Of a stretch of 33,113 nt of DNA, positions 14,911 through 23,018 are shown one piece after another. Below the pieces are notes generated by a model. That model was not told where the DNA came from and made no database searches. It was given only the letters and a program-made list of their open reading frames with translations. A program made the position numbers and the translations under genes. The stretch comes from Vulcanimicrobiota bacterium (lineage in GTDB: Bacteria > Vulcanimicrobiota > Vulcanimicrobiia > Vulcanimicrobiales > Vulcanimicrobiaceae): NCBI GenBank assembly GCA_028287565.1, contig JAQBPK010000188.1, forward strand, positions 1-33,113, in the 5' to 3' direction. Positions within the stretch are counted from its first letter, which is position 1. Each line of letters opens with the position of its first letter.

Positions 14911-15303
14911 ATGACGACGTCTCGTGCCGCGATGATTCCGCGCGAAAAGCTAACCGCGTTTGCGCCGGGGATTCAATGGGCCGTCTTGCCCGGTGACGGG
15001 ATGACGCTCGTGTATTGGGTCTTCGAACCGCCGGCATGCGGCGCCGTTCCGCTGCACGACCACGTCGTAGCGCAAGGCGGCGTGGTGCTGGAGGGCTCGC
15101 TCCATATGCACGACGCCGGCGGAAATACCACGACGCTCCGCCGGGGCGACTGCTACACGCTCGCGTCCGGCGAGCCGCACGGCGTGACGTTCACGGAACG
15201 CTGCGTCGTCCTGGACATCTTCTCGCCGAACCGCGTCGAGTACGAGGAACGCTTCGCCGCCGGCACCCAAGCGGAGAAGTTCATCGTCCTGGGCGGCGGT
15301 TAG
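14911..15303 (+). CDS. Cupin-domain protein
   Basis: 130 aa, single small cupin barrel. Motif 1 is PLHDHVVAQGGVVLEGSL, with two His as likely metal ligands and Gln in place of the usual Glu region. Motif 2 is GDCYTLASGEPHGVTF with the third His. The protein ends FIVLGGG. GGAGG lies 10 bases before the ATG at 14911. This type (QdtA/ChrR-like small cupins) includes isomerases, dioxygenases and sugar-binding regulators, so the reaction cannot be assigned. It is the last gene of the VOC-tautomerase-cupin set and is convergent with the dCTP deaminase gene, 22 bases from it. Confidence 0.85.
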   Translation: MTTSRAAMIPREKLTAFAPGIQWAVLPGDGMTLVYWVFEPPACGAVPLHDHVVAQGGVVLEGSLHMHDAGGNTTTLRRGDCYTLASGEPHGVTFTERCVVLDIFSPNRVEYEERFAAGTQAEKFIVLGGG

Positions 15304-15325
15304 TTATGCCTGCGGCTACCCCCAA

Positions 15326-15892
15326 TCATCCCTGAGGCGCGCTCTGGCCTCGGAATTGGTTAACCACGAACTCCGGTATACCGTCCACGGTTTCGATGAT
15401 GAGCTGGCAGATATTGATACCTGGGGTGAGCTCCATCGCATAGGCGCCAAAATTCACCATCTCCAACGTTATCGTACCTTCGAAATCGGCGTGAATCGTC
15501 GGCGCGGTGAGATGGACCACGAGGCCGAGCCGGGCCAGCGAGCTGCGGCCCTCGACGCGTGCGCAATAGTTGGGACCTTTGGGATTTACAGGAAATTCCA
15601 CCCGTTCGGCCGTGCGCCCGAGAACGAGTATATTCGGCTTTAGTTTGAACGGATGGTCGTCCGTTATCTTGACCGTGCGCCAGTTGCGCTCGACGAAGTC
15701 CGACGAAAACTTCTCATTGAGAGCGAACGTGATGTTCGCACCTTCACGCGGCACGAGAATTTCATCACCGAGCGTTAGATCGATCGCCGAAGTGTTGAAC
15801 GGAGACTTGCCGGGAGTAAGGTGGGGAAGGGGATCGATGCTGAGGTGCCGGTTCTCGATGGCCTCGACGATCTTGACGTTTGAAAGAATCAT
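15326..15892 (-). CDS. dcd: dCTP deaminase
   Basis: Deaminates dCTP to dUTP; some relatives also hydrolyse dUTP to dUMP. The 188-aa protein begins MILSNVKIVEAI, typical of Dcd, with SAIDLTLGDEILV near residue 36, the nucleotide-binding VEGRSSLARLGLVVH about residue 115, and the catalytic Glu in GTITLEMVNFG. The ATG overlaps the stop of the upstream 93-aa gene (ATGA, 4 nt), so the pair is translationally coupled. GC is low for this window (32 of 60 bases at 15661-15720), as in the dgt module. Dcd is a housekeeping enzyme, but dCTP deaminases are also known anti-phage effectors that empty the dCTP pool, usually with an adjacent regulator. The unknown coupled partner here makes that worth testing. 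Confidence 0.92.
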   Translation of the reverse strand: MILSNVKIVEAIENRHLSIDPLPHLTPGKSPFNTSAIDLTLGDEILVPREGANITFALNEKFSSDFVERNWRTVKITDDHPFKLKPNILVLGRTAERVEFPVNPKGPNYCARVEGRSSLARLGLVVHLTAPTIHADFEGTITLEMVNFGAYAMELTPGINICQLIIETVDGIPEFVVNQFRGQSAPQG

Positions 15893-16170
15893 GCAGCAAC
15901 GAGATCGTCTTCCCGTACGCGGAGATAGCGCCGCTCTACATCCATGGCAGACCCAGGGAGCAGTACGACGATCCCGGTCGGGGGCTCTTCGCTTGGTCCG
16001 AGAAAACGCACGCGCAGTAATGGTTGGCTGCCATCCCTTACGAGTCCGCGATCGGCGAAGAACGATATCTCTTCGCCGCTCAGATCGTGGACGGTAACGG
16101 CATATTCCGTCGAGAACATTCCATCTTTGAATGTGCACGGAATGTAGACGAGGGACATGGCGGCAGGCAT
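15889..16170 (-). CDS. Unknown small protein coupled to dCTP deaminase
   Basis: 93 aa from the ATG at 16170, which has AAGGAAG about 10 bases upstream; the frame is open to an ATG at 16239 with a poor SD. The sequence begins MPAAMSLVYIPCTFKDGMF and alternates beta-strand-like stretches (YAVTVHDLSGEEISFFAD, LLRVRFLG, TGIVVLLPGSAMD), ending in a charged RRYLRVREDDL. There is no signal peptide or membrane segment, and I recognise no family. The 4-nt overlap with dcd shows the two are made together. It could be a regulatory or immunity partner of the deaminase; that is inference from position. Confidence 0.75.
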   Translation of the reverse strand: MPAAMSLVYIPCTFKDGMFSTEYAVTVHDLSGEEISFFADRGLVRDGSQPLLRVRFLGPSEEPPTGIVVLLPGSAMDVERRYLRVREDDLVAA

Positions 16171-16390
16171 GTGGAGTACTTCCTTATTGAAAACGGGCGA
16201 GGAATCAATGAGAACATACGTTCGCCGTTGTTTTCCCATTTCTTTTCGTGGAGCGCCATGTTACGATCACTGTTTTTACTTCGCGGAACGTTTTCGTCAC
16301 TTAGGTATGGCGCGGGCACGAGCATGGTGCTATACACGCAGCGCATCGCGCACGCGATACATGTGCCGTGGCGAGCTACAACTGAAGCGG

Positions 16391-16419
16391 CCCGATCAGT
16401 GCTTGTGACACTGACCGGG
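16391..16419 (+). promoter_or_regulatory. Inverted repeat upstream of the 22-aa ORF
   Basis: CCCGATCAGTG (16391-16401) and CACTGACCGGG (16409-16419) form an 11-bp arm pair with one mismatch and a 7-base loop. It ends 13 bases before the GGAGGT of the next ORF. It could be an operator dyad for a dimeric repressor or an RNA hairpin in the leader. No U-run follows, so it is not an ordinary terminator. It lies between the dcd operon and the divergent small genes. Confidence 0.45.
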
Positions 16420-16446
16420 CCCGTCACCCGATGGAGGTACCACCGA

Positions 16447-16515
16447 ATGACAATCCGCCTGTTCGACGCGGCCGCGTCAACTACCCCGCCCGCCTGCCCG
16501 TGCGGTGCCGTATGA
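16447..16515 (+). CDS. 22-aa ORF, possible leader peptide
   Basis: Encodes MTIRLFDAAASTTPPACPCG plus AV. It has one of the best SD sequences here (GGAGGT, 8 bases before the ATG), and its stop overlaps the ATG of the next gene (ATGA, 4 nt). That arrangement indicates real translation, with the downstream 106-aa ORF coupled to it. The peptide ends with PPACPCG, two Cys spaced CxC after a Pro pair; Pro-rich ends can stall ribosomes, and CxC can bind metal. A small functional protein or a regulatory leader are both possible. Confidence 0.5.
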   Translation: MTIRLFDAAASTTPPACPCGAV

Positions 16516-16832
16516 AGAACGTCGTGCCGCTCAAGCAGCCTGAGTCGTTTAAGCGGTTCGGGATCGACTGGACTCGTGCTGCCGCTAGCGAGTCAGAGCG
16601 GCAGTTGCGTGAAGCGTTTCTCACCTATGAGTGTTCGTGCGGTCCCAACGGTCTCGTGTCCGTTCTTCTTCTCGCTGCCGTGTCGCGGCGGCAAGGCATC
16701 GTTGCCGACGATCTTCAGAGCGCTGCGGATCATGCCGAAGTGCTTTTGGGCGTGAAGCTGCGGAAGCACCAGGACGATGCGCTCCACTCCATGCACGCCT
16801 ACGTGCGGGAGGGAGGCATCGTCTGGTCGTGA
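16512..16832 (+). CDS. Unknown 106-aa protein
   Basis: Starts MKNVVPLKQPESFKRFGIDW at an ATG overlapping the stop of the 22-aa ORF; it has no SD of its own, which fits coupled translation. The product is predicted helical and soluble, with SESERQLREAFLTYE, ECSCGPNGLVSVLLLAAVSR and VLLGVKLRKHQDDALHSMHA. No family is recognised. The frame extends upstream to 16431, but that ATG overlaps the SD of the small ORF and is unlikely. The gene is divergent from the dcd operon and convergent with the Gln/Pro-rich gene, 20 bases away. It may belong with the dcd module, given the shared control region, but nothing in the sequence proves this. Confidence 0.6.
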   Translation: MKNVVPLKQPESFKRFGIDWTRAAASESERQLREAFLTYECSCGPNGLVSVLLLAAVSRRQGIVADDLQSAADHAEVLLGVKLRKHQDDALHSMHAYVREGGIVWS

Positions 16833-16852
16833 TCCTAAGCTGATCTGCAGTC

Positions 16853-17185
16853 TTAGTGCTGCTTGTGCGCCTTCTGCATGTTTGCGCGGCGCTGAGCGGC
16901 CGTCATGTGGCTCGTGGTCGTGCGCGGCGCGAACTTCCAGGGGCCACTCATCGTCGTGCTCGTTTGCATGTTCGTTTGAGACGGCTGCTGCTGCATGGCC
17001 GGCTGCTGTACCGCCGCCGGCTGTTGCTGCGCGGGCTGTTGCTGCGCGGGTTGCTGCTGGGCGGGTTGGCGCGGCTGCGCGGGCGACTTATCGGGGCTCT
17101 GCTGCTGCACTTGTTCCACCGGTGCCGCTACCGCGGCGAGCGGGAGTGCGGTAAGGGCGATTGTTGCCGCGATCGTGCGATACAT
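16853..17185 (-). CDS. Secreted Gln/Pro-rich protein
   Basis: 110 aa. MYRTIAATIALTALPLAAVA is a signal peptide (cleavage about VAA-APVEQ). The mature part is a low-complexity linker of Gln, Pro and Ala with QQPAQ repeats, then a short basic C-terminal segment (WKFAPRTTTSHMTAAQRRAN, ending HKQH). The ATG at 17185 gives the canonical signal, but the nearest SD (AAGGAG) is 15 bases away; an ATG at 17224 would add 13 residues. Function unknown. Similar small Gln/Pro-rich exported proteins are common as envelope or cell-wall spacers. It is downstream of the macroglobulin gene on the same strand, with a hairpin between them. Confidence 0.72.
   Translation of the reverse strand: MYRTIAATIALTALPLAAVAAPVEQVQQQSPDKSPAQPRQPAQQQPAQQQPAQQQPAAVQQPAMQQQPSQTNMQTSTTMSGPWKFAPRTTTSHMTAAQRRANMQKAHKQH
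17019..17063 (-). repeat. Three tandem 15-bp coding repeats (QQPAQ)
   Basis: Units 17019-17033 and 17034-17048 are identical (GGCTGTTGCTGCGCG); 17049-17063 is a diverged copy. They encode the QPAQQ repeat of the Gln/Pro-rich protein in frame and probably vary in number between strains by slippage. Confidence 0.8.
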
Positions 17186-17260
17186 ATCGTTTGCGCTGGA
17201 CTCCTTGGTACGGTGTTGCGCCATCGATGTACCCACCGCTTTCCATGCTAAATGCCGCGC

Positions 17261-17282
17261 GCCGGTCGCTTGAACGACCGGC
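17261..17282 (-). terminator. Hairpin after the alpha-2-macroglobulin gene
   Basis: GCCGGTCG (17261-17268) pairs perfectly with CGACCGGC (17275-17282) around the loop CTTGAA. It lies 22 bases after the stop of the macroglobulin-like gene and before the Gln/Pro-rich gene on the same strand. No clear U-tract follows on the minus strand. Confidence 0.55.
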
Positions 17283-17304
17283 AGCGAAGAAGCACCCAGC
17301 TCCG

Positions 17305-20300
17305 CTAATGCACGACGACGACGGACGTTGCGCTGCGGCCGAACTCGTCGGGGCGGTCGACGATGTGTGCGTTCGCGCCCGGCCAGGCGAACGTGCCCGG
17401 GGTTACGGTGCGCACCAAGTAGTGCAGGCGGTAGATGCCTGCGTCGAGGTGGTCGGCGTACGCTTCGATGCGGTCGGTGTGGATCTGCTGGTCGCCGATC
17501 TTCCAGTCCGTCGCCGGTGTTTTCAGCGCCTGTGACGTCGTTGCAAACGACGTGTCGACCGCTTCGAAGCCCGCGGGCAGCGGATCGGTGATCAGCACGC
17601 GCTCGACCGGGTGATCGCTCACGATCTGCAGCTCGACGTCATAAACCTTTGCCGCCGGGAAGTCCAGCGATGACGTGAGCGCTGCGAGGCCCATCGTCGC
17701 GAGAACCGGCGTCGTGTTCGCCGCGCGCACGATGCGCGTGATGCGCAGGCCGTTCAGGCGGCCCGGTGCGTTACCCGCTAAGCGGTAGTTGTATGTCACC
17801 GCGTAGTGCAGCGTGCCGGTGCCGTCCTTCGCCAGCGCGACCTCGTTGCGGCCCGTGGGCAGGTCGCGCATCGGGACTTTCGCCGTGCGCTGCGGCGACT
17901 TCGCGCCGCTGAAGCTCTCGTGCACGAGCGTCTTGCCGGCTAGCGTCGCGGTCGCCGTAAAGTTCGCCGGCTGCTCGCGATTCGCGAGGTCGACCAGCGC
18001 GCCCAGCGCCGCGGCGTTCTCGCACGCGCAGCCGAACGTGCCGTTGCGGCGCATGTCGAGCAGGGAGCGCGTGAGGCGGTCGATCGTCTCGCCGTTCGCG
18101 TTGCGTGCGACCTCGAGGCGCAGCGCTTCCGCTTGCGCGACGACGTTGTCGTCGAACCAGTTGTAGCGGCCCGGCAGGCTGACGGCGGCGCCGCGCGCGG
18201 TTTCGTAGAGATGGTCGTCCACGAACTTCGCGAGCGTTGCAGCTTGCGCGCCGAAGCCCGGCGCGGTCGCCAGCAGGCGCGCGAGGCGGGCCTGATCGGC
18301 GAACGGGAGCTTGTCGCGCTGCGCGTAGATCTCGGTCAGGAACGCCGTGCGGTGGTCGCCCGCGGCGGCCAGCGCGTCGAGCGCGTGCAGGCGTAACTGC
18401 GCCTTGCAGAGATCGCTCTTGCACCACTTCTGGTGGCCGGTGGGATCGGCGAGAACGCTCGACGCGTACGTGCGCACGCCCGCGAGCAGCGGGTCCGCGG
18501 CGCTGATTCCGGCGTCGTGCGCGCGCGCCAGCGCGGTGAGCGCGAGCATCGAATCCCACGGGTCCGATCCTTCGGCGCGCCAGTACGCCGCGAAGCCGCC
18601 GTCCGCGCGGCGCAAGCTCGCGAGCGTCGATATCTCGAGCAACGCGCGGTCACGTGCCGCTTTCGCGTCGGTGCCGCTGCGCTTCGCGAGGATCACGAGG
18701 TCGCTCGCGATCGCCAGGCGGCTCGCGCACGAGATCGTCAGCCGCTCGTCGCCGATGAGCGCCTTCTGCGCCGCGACCGAGATCTCGGGGATCAGCGACG
18801 ACGCCAGCGCAACGTCGAGGCCGCCCGCGTCGCGCGGCGTGTCCGCGGCCACGTTGAGGCCGACCGTCGCGCGGGAATCCGTCGTGCCCGTCTGCGCGAC
18901 GGCTTCGGTGACGTCGAGGTCGCGCACCGGCACCGGGATCGCGAACGCGTCGCTCGTGCCCGCACCGCGCACGCGAATGGTCGCGGTCGCGATGCCGGCG
19001 CCGTTCGCCACGACCGGGAACCGGTACGCTTTGGTGACTTTGTCGAGCGTCGTGTCGAGCGACGTCGTTGCAGACGGTTTGTCGTTCACCAAGAACGCGA
19101 GCGGGCCGGCGAGCGACGCTTCGACATGCAGCGTTCCCGGTGCGCCGGTGCCGTTCGTCACTGCGACGCCGCCTTCGAACTTGTCACCCGGACGCGCGAA
19201 CTGCGGCATCACCGGGTTGGCGACCAGCGGCTTCGTGGTGCGGAAGGTCGTGTCGCCGTTGCCGAAGCGCGCGTCCGCCGTCGCGGCGACGACCATCACG
19301 CGCCAGGTCGTCAGATCGTCGGGCAGCGTGAACGTCGCCGTCGCGTCGCCGTTCGCGTCGGTTTTCAGTGCGCCGGCGAAGTACGCGAGCGGCTCGAACT
19401 TACGGCGCACGCGCGGATCGGCGTCTTCCCCCGACAGGCCGCCGCCGAAGCCCCAGCCCTTTTCGACGGGCCGCGGGATCGTCTTGAGCGCGAGCGCCGT
19501 GCGGTTGTCGGCATAGCGCGTCGAGATCGGCTGGTCGGCGTAGACCGACTTCACCAGGTCCGGCGGACGGTAGCCGGTCAGGCGCAGCACCGCTTCGTTG
19601 ACGACCATCAGCGTCGCCTGTCCGCGCACTGCATTGCGCGCGCGGTCGGCGAGGTGCACGTGCACCGTCTGCTGCGCTCCCGGCGCGAGCACGCCCGAAT
19701 CGGCGCGCACCGACGCGGTGACATATTTCCCGTCGAGCGCGACGTTGAACGGCGTGAAACCGGTGCGCGCGAGCGCGTTGCCGGCGTCGGCGGGATCCTT
19801 CGGCGGCGGCGGGCCGCGGCGCACGAGGAACGCCTGCACCGCGGCGTTGGGCAGCATCTCCGGCGTGATCGTGAAGCGCACGGTCGGCGCCGCGCCGTGC
19901 GTCTGCTGCGTCGTCTCCCAGAGCACGCCGTGTCGGATCACGGCGACGTGCAGCTCGGCATCCGCGAACGGCGACTGCACGAGCGCGGTCGCGACGTCGC
20001 CCGGTTTGTATTTGCTCTTGTCGAGCTTCACGGTGAGCTGGTTCGGGTCGCGCGCGAACCATGCGGCTTCGCCGCTTCCGCCCACGAACAGGATGACGTC
20101 CGTTGCGCCGGCGTCGTCCTTCGCGCCGGCGACATTCGCGCGCACGCGGTACGTCCCGGGCTTGGGCGGCGTGAGCGCGACGCTGACGGCTTTGTCGCCC
20201 GTCGTCGCGTCGGCGCTTGCGACCGTCGTGTACGACACCGACTGCACGGGCTCTTCGGCGCCTTCGACGATCTGCGTCGCGTTGGTGTAGACCGCGTTCT

Positions 20301-22983
20301 GCAGCTCGACGTGCACGTTCGTCCCCGACCGCGCCGCGCCGCGCGGATCGGTCGCGATCACGTCGATGTTGAGCGGCCTTGCGGCGGTCCCCACGTCGTC
20401 GGTCTTCACGCCGAGCAGCGTGTCGCTCGGGAGCGCGGTGAACAGCTTGCCGTCGGCGACCGAGATGTTGGACGCGTCGGTCGTCTCCGCGTCGACCTGG
20501 TACGCCATCGGGTACGGCAAGTCGTTCGCGACCGGCACGCTCACGCTGCTCTTGCCGGTATCGTCGACGGTCGCCGTGGTCTCGAGCACGTCGGTCGACG
20601 CGTCGGGCTGCTGCTCGGGCCAGTACCACTGGCGCCCGAAGCGGAACTGGTCGCGGCCTTTGGGCGTGAAGCTCGCCGGCGAGCGCGTGACGGTGAACTT
20701 CGTCGATGCGCCGGTGAGCGGCGCGCCGAACAAGTACGCGTTGGTCGCCGTTCCGACGACCGTTCCGCCGCGCGCCGCGATGTCGTGGTCGAGCCCGAGA
20801 TCGACCTTGAAGTTGGGCGGCTTGAACTCAGCGACGCGGAAGTTGCCGACGATCTCTTCGCCGTTGCCCGCGCTCGCGCGCACGGTGTAGTATCCCAGTG
20901 GCGCGTCTTTCGGCAGCACGACCGGGATCGAGAACTCACCGAACGCGTCGAGCGAACGGCGTCCCAGATCGCGCTTCTGATCGTTCGGCATCTCCAGCGT
21001 GATCGCATACGACGGTGCGACGCCGCTCCGCAGCACGCCGTTCACGAGGAACCAGCCCGCGGCGGTGAGCTGCGCGGTCTCGCCGGGCTGGTAGAGATCG
21101 CGGTCGGAGAAGATCGTGCCGCGCGCGATCGGCGTCGCGGACGACCAGCCGTTGTAGAAGTCGCCGGAGTACGCGCCGCTGTACTCGCTCGTGCGCACGT
21201 ACGACCAATCCGGCCCTTTGCGCACGATCGTCACGAACGGCGGCGCTTCGTTCTGTCCCTTGTCGGTTGCGGCGCACTTCGCGAACGCAGCGGCGGTGAA
21301 CGTCGCGACGCCCGCCGGGCTGGTCGTCGCGGTGGCGCACACCGCGGCCGTGGACTTGGACTGTGAATCCGCCTGCGACGGATAGACGTCGACCTGCGCG
21401 CCGGCGACCGGCGTTCCGTCGGCGATGCGGTTCACCCGCACGGTGCCGCTGTCGGGGAACCACTGCGCGAACGCGCCGAGATCGGTGAGCTGCACGACGC
21501 CGGCGTTCACCGACGGCTCCTCGCGTTTGGGAAGCTGCGCGAACACGCCGTACGCGAGCGCGCCGCCGGGCGCGCCGAGCTTCGCGCGCAGCGGCACCTC
21601 GATCGTGCGCTCGACGTTCTTCGGACCGCTCGCGTCGAAGTGCGGCCACGAGTCGCGCGGCGGCAGCATGTCGCCGCGCTCGGGCGATCCGTTCGTGTCC
21701 GAATAGAGCACCACGTCGGCCGGGTGCAGCGCGCGGAAGATCGCGCGCACGTCGGGCGGCGCGTTGACAGCGACCACGTTCAGGCGCACGTCGCGCGACG
21801 CCGGAAACAAGTTCGTCCCACTCGGCGCCCAGACGTCGGGCGTGTAGTCGCCGGTGCGGAACGTCGCGGTCTGCGCGGTGCCGAGCGTCTGGCCGAAGGT
21901 GTCTTTCAAATCGGCGCCGATCGTCACCGTGTAATCAGTCTGCGGCGAGAGCAGCGACGTGTTGATCGCGACGCCCTCCTCGCCGAACGCTGCGAACGGC
22001 GTCGAGCCCCGCGGCGGCGCGGGGCTGAGCGCGAGCGCGCCGATGGACTTCTCGTCGATCGGCGTCGTGAACGCGAGCTTCGGCTGGCCGCTCGTGAAGC
22101 GCGCGCCGTTCTGCTTCGTGACGCTGACGCCGTCGAACCGCAGCGCGTCGAACGTGCGGAACGTGCCGCGCGCGACGAACTCGCTCGGGCGGTTGCCGTC
22201 GCGCGGCAGCACGCCGGGCTGGATCACGACGTCGTACTGCGTCGCTTTCTCCAGATCGTGCGCCGGGACGAGGACGTAGCGCCACGAGCGCAGCGACGGA
22301 TCGTACTGCTCTTCGGGCATCACGTCCGCCGTCGCACCCGGGCTCGGGCTCGCCGTGTCGGGCGGGATCGACAGCGGAATCGCGGGATCGTTCGGTTTGT
22401 CGGTCGCGCGCACGACGGCGTGCGATTCGAGCGAGGCGCGGTCCAGCGGCGTGTTCGACGTCAGCTCGATTTTTGGGCGCAGCACGCGCGGTGCTTTGTC
22501 GCCCTCTTTGCCGGGGAGGCCGTCGATCTCGATTCCGCCGGTTTGGAACGTCCACGAGACGTCGTCGCCGAGCTCGTGCCCGCGCGTGTCGCGCAGGCCC
22601 TTCGTCATCGTCACGCGCACGCGCGTCGCGGCCGGCCACGCCTTGTCGGCCTCGAAGCCGATCATCTTCGGCGTCAGGAAACGGAAGCGTCCCGGCAGCG
22701 CGGGCGCGATCGAGAAGTGCGCCAGCGCCGCGGTCTCGTCCGGCGACTCCAATCGCGCAAGCGGGATCACCTCGTCGCGGAAGCGGACGCGAATCTGCGC
22801 GAGCGTGTCGACGTCGCCGGCGGGCGCGACCGAGGCGATGATCCCGGACGGTGACGGCGCCGGAAGCGGCGAGACCGTCGGCAGCGGCTGCGTCTTCGCC
22901 GGGGCATGCTGCGTGCAGCCGGTCGCGAAGAGTGCGACGGCCAGTGCGGCGAAGGTGACGACGCGTCGCGCAAGCATTCGCAC
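17305..22983 (-). CDS. Alpha-2-macroglobulin-family lipoprotein
   Basis: A giant envelope protein of 1892 aa. The N-terminus (MRMLARRVV...LFATGC) is a lipoprotein signal with lipobox, then a Pro/Ser linker. Series of MG-type beta-sandwich domains follow. The bait/A2M_N region includes IFSDRDLYQPGETAQLTAAG about residue 620, and the A2M domain begins near residue 1190 (FEPLAYFAGALKTDANGDATA, LPDDLTTWRVMVVAAT). An alpha-toroid from about 1400 and a C-terminal receptor-like domain (LLITDPLPAGFE-type, here VLITDPLPAGFEAVD) complete it. At the thioester site the Cys is present (C1419 in LTISCASRLA), but the usual CxEQ reads CASR, so no thioester should form. GTG at 22983 has AAGGAG 8 bases upstream. 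It is divergent from pbpC, the classic pairing, and may trap proteases or protect the envelope. Confidence 0.92.
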   Translation of the reverse strand: MRMLARRVVTFAALAVALFATGCTQHAPAKTQPLPTVSPLPAPSPSGIIASVAPAGDVDTLAQIRVRFRDEVIPLARLESPDETAALAHFSIAPALPGRFRFLTPKMIGFEADKAWPAATRVRVTMTKGLRDTRGHELGDDVSWTFQTGGIEIDGLPGKEGDKAPRVLRPKIELTSNTPLDRASLESHAVVRATDKPNDPAIPLSIPPDTASPSPGATADVMPEEQYDPSLRSWRYVLVPAHDLEKATQYDVVIQPGVLPRDGNRPSEFVARGTFRTFDALRFDGVSVTKQNGARFTSGQPKLAFTTPIDEKSIGALALSPAPPRGSTPFAAFGEEGVAINTSLLSPQTDYTVTIGADLKDTFGQTLGTAQTATFRTGDYTPDVWAPSGTNLFPASRDVRLNVVAVNAPPDVRAIFRALHPADVVLYSDTNGSPERGDMLPPRDSWPHFDASGPKNVERTIEVPLRAKLGAPGGALAYGVFAQLPKREEPSVNAGVVQLTDLGAFAQWFPDSGTVRVNRIADGTPVAGAQVDVYPSQADSQSKSTAAVCATATTSPAGVATFTAAAFAKCAATDKGQNEAPPFVTIVRKGPDWSYVRTSEYSGAYSGDFYNGWSSATPIARGTIFSDRDLYQPGETAQLTAAGWFLVNGVLRSGVAPSYAITLEMPNDQKRDLGRRSLDAFGEFSIPVVLPKDAPLGYYTVRASAGNGEEIVGNFRVAEFKPPNFKVDLGLDHDIAARGGTVVGTATNAYLFGAPLTGASTKFTVTRSPASFTPKGRDQFRFGRQWYWPEQQPDASTDVLETTATVDDTGKSSVSVPVANDLPYPMAYQVDAETTDASNISVADGKLFTALPSDTLLGVKTDDVGTAARPLNIDVIATDPRGAARSGTNVHVELQNAVYTNATQIVEGAEEPVQSVSYTTVASADATTGDKAVSVALTPPKPGTYRVRANVAGAKDDAGATDVILFVGGSGEAAWFARDPNQLTVKLDKSKYKPGDVATALVQSPFADAELHVAVIRHGVLWETTQQTHGAAPTVRFTITPEMLPNAAVQAFLVRRGPPPPKDPADAGNALARTGFTPFNVALDGKYVTASVRADSGVLAPGAQQTVHVHLADRARNAVRGQATLMVVNEAVLRLTGYRPPDLVKSVYADQPISTRYADNRTALALKTIPRPVEKGWGFGGGLSGEDADPRVRRKFEPLAYFAGALKTDANGDATATFTLPDDLTTWRVMVVAATADARFGNGDTTFRTTKPLVANPVMPQFARPGDKFEGGVAVTNGTGAPGTLHVEASLAGPLAFLVNDKPSATTSLDTTLDKVTKAYRFPVVANGAGIATATIRVRGAGTSDAFAIPVPVRDLDVTEAVAQTGTTDSRATVGLNVAADTPRDAGGLDVALASSLIPEISVAAQKALIGDERLTISCASRLAIASDLVILAKRSGTDAKAARDRALLEISTLASLRRADGGFAAYWRAEGSDPWDSMLALTALARAHDAGISAADPLLAGVRTYASSVLADPTGHQKWCKSDLCKAQLRLHALDALAAAGDHRTAFLTEIYAQRDKLPFADQARLARLLATAPGFGAQAATLAKFVDDHLYETARGAAVSLPGRYNWFDDNVVAQAEALRLEVARNANGETIDRLTRSLLDMRRNGTFGCACENAAALGALVDLANREQPANFTATATLAGKTLVHESFSGAKSPQRTAKVPMRDLPTGRNEVALAKDGTGTLHYAVTYNYRLAGNAPGRLNGLRITRIVRAANTTPVLATMGLAALTSSLDFPAAKVYDVELQIVSDHPVERVLITDPLPAGFEAVDTSFATTSQALKTPATDWKIGDQQIHTDRIEAYADHLDAGIYRLHYLVRTVTPGTFAWPGANAHIVDRPDEFGRSATSVVVVH

Positions 22984-23018
22984 GTAACGCGCTCCTTCGT
23001 CTACACCGAGGTGCTCCC
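22984..23018. promoter_or_regulatory. 35-base divergent intergenic region, macroglobulin/pbpC
   Basis: Contains both ribosome binding sites and little else: AAGGAG on the minus strand, 8 bases before the macroglobulin GTG, and GAGGTG on the plus strand, 5 bases before the pbpC TTG. Both promoters must therefore lie at least partly inside the opposite coding sequence, which ties the two genes together in expression. Confidence 0.6.

Noticed and set aside
18433-21366. A 977-codon open frame on the plus strand
   Set aside because: It is antisense to the macroglobulin gene, Arg/Ala-rich, and has no SD or recognisable domain; a GC-rich shadow.
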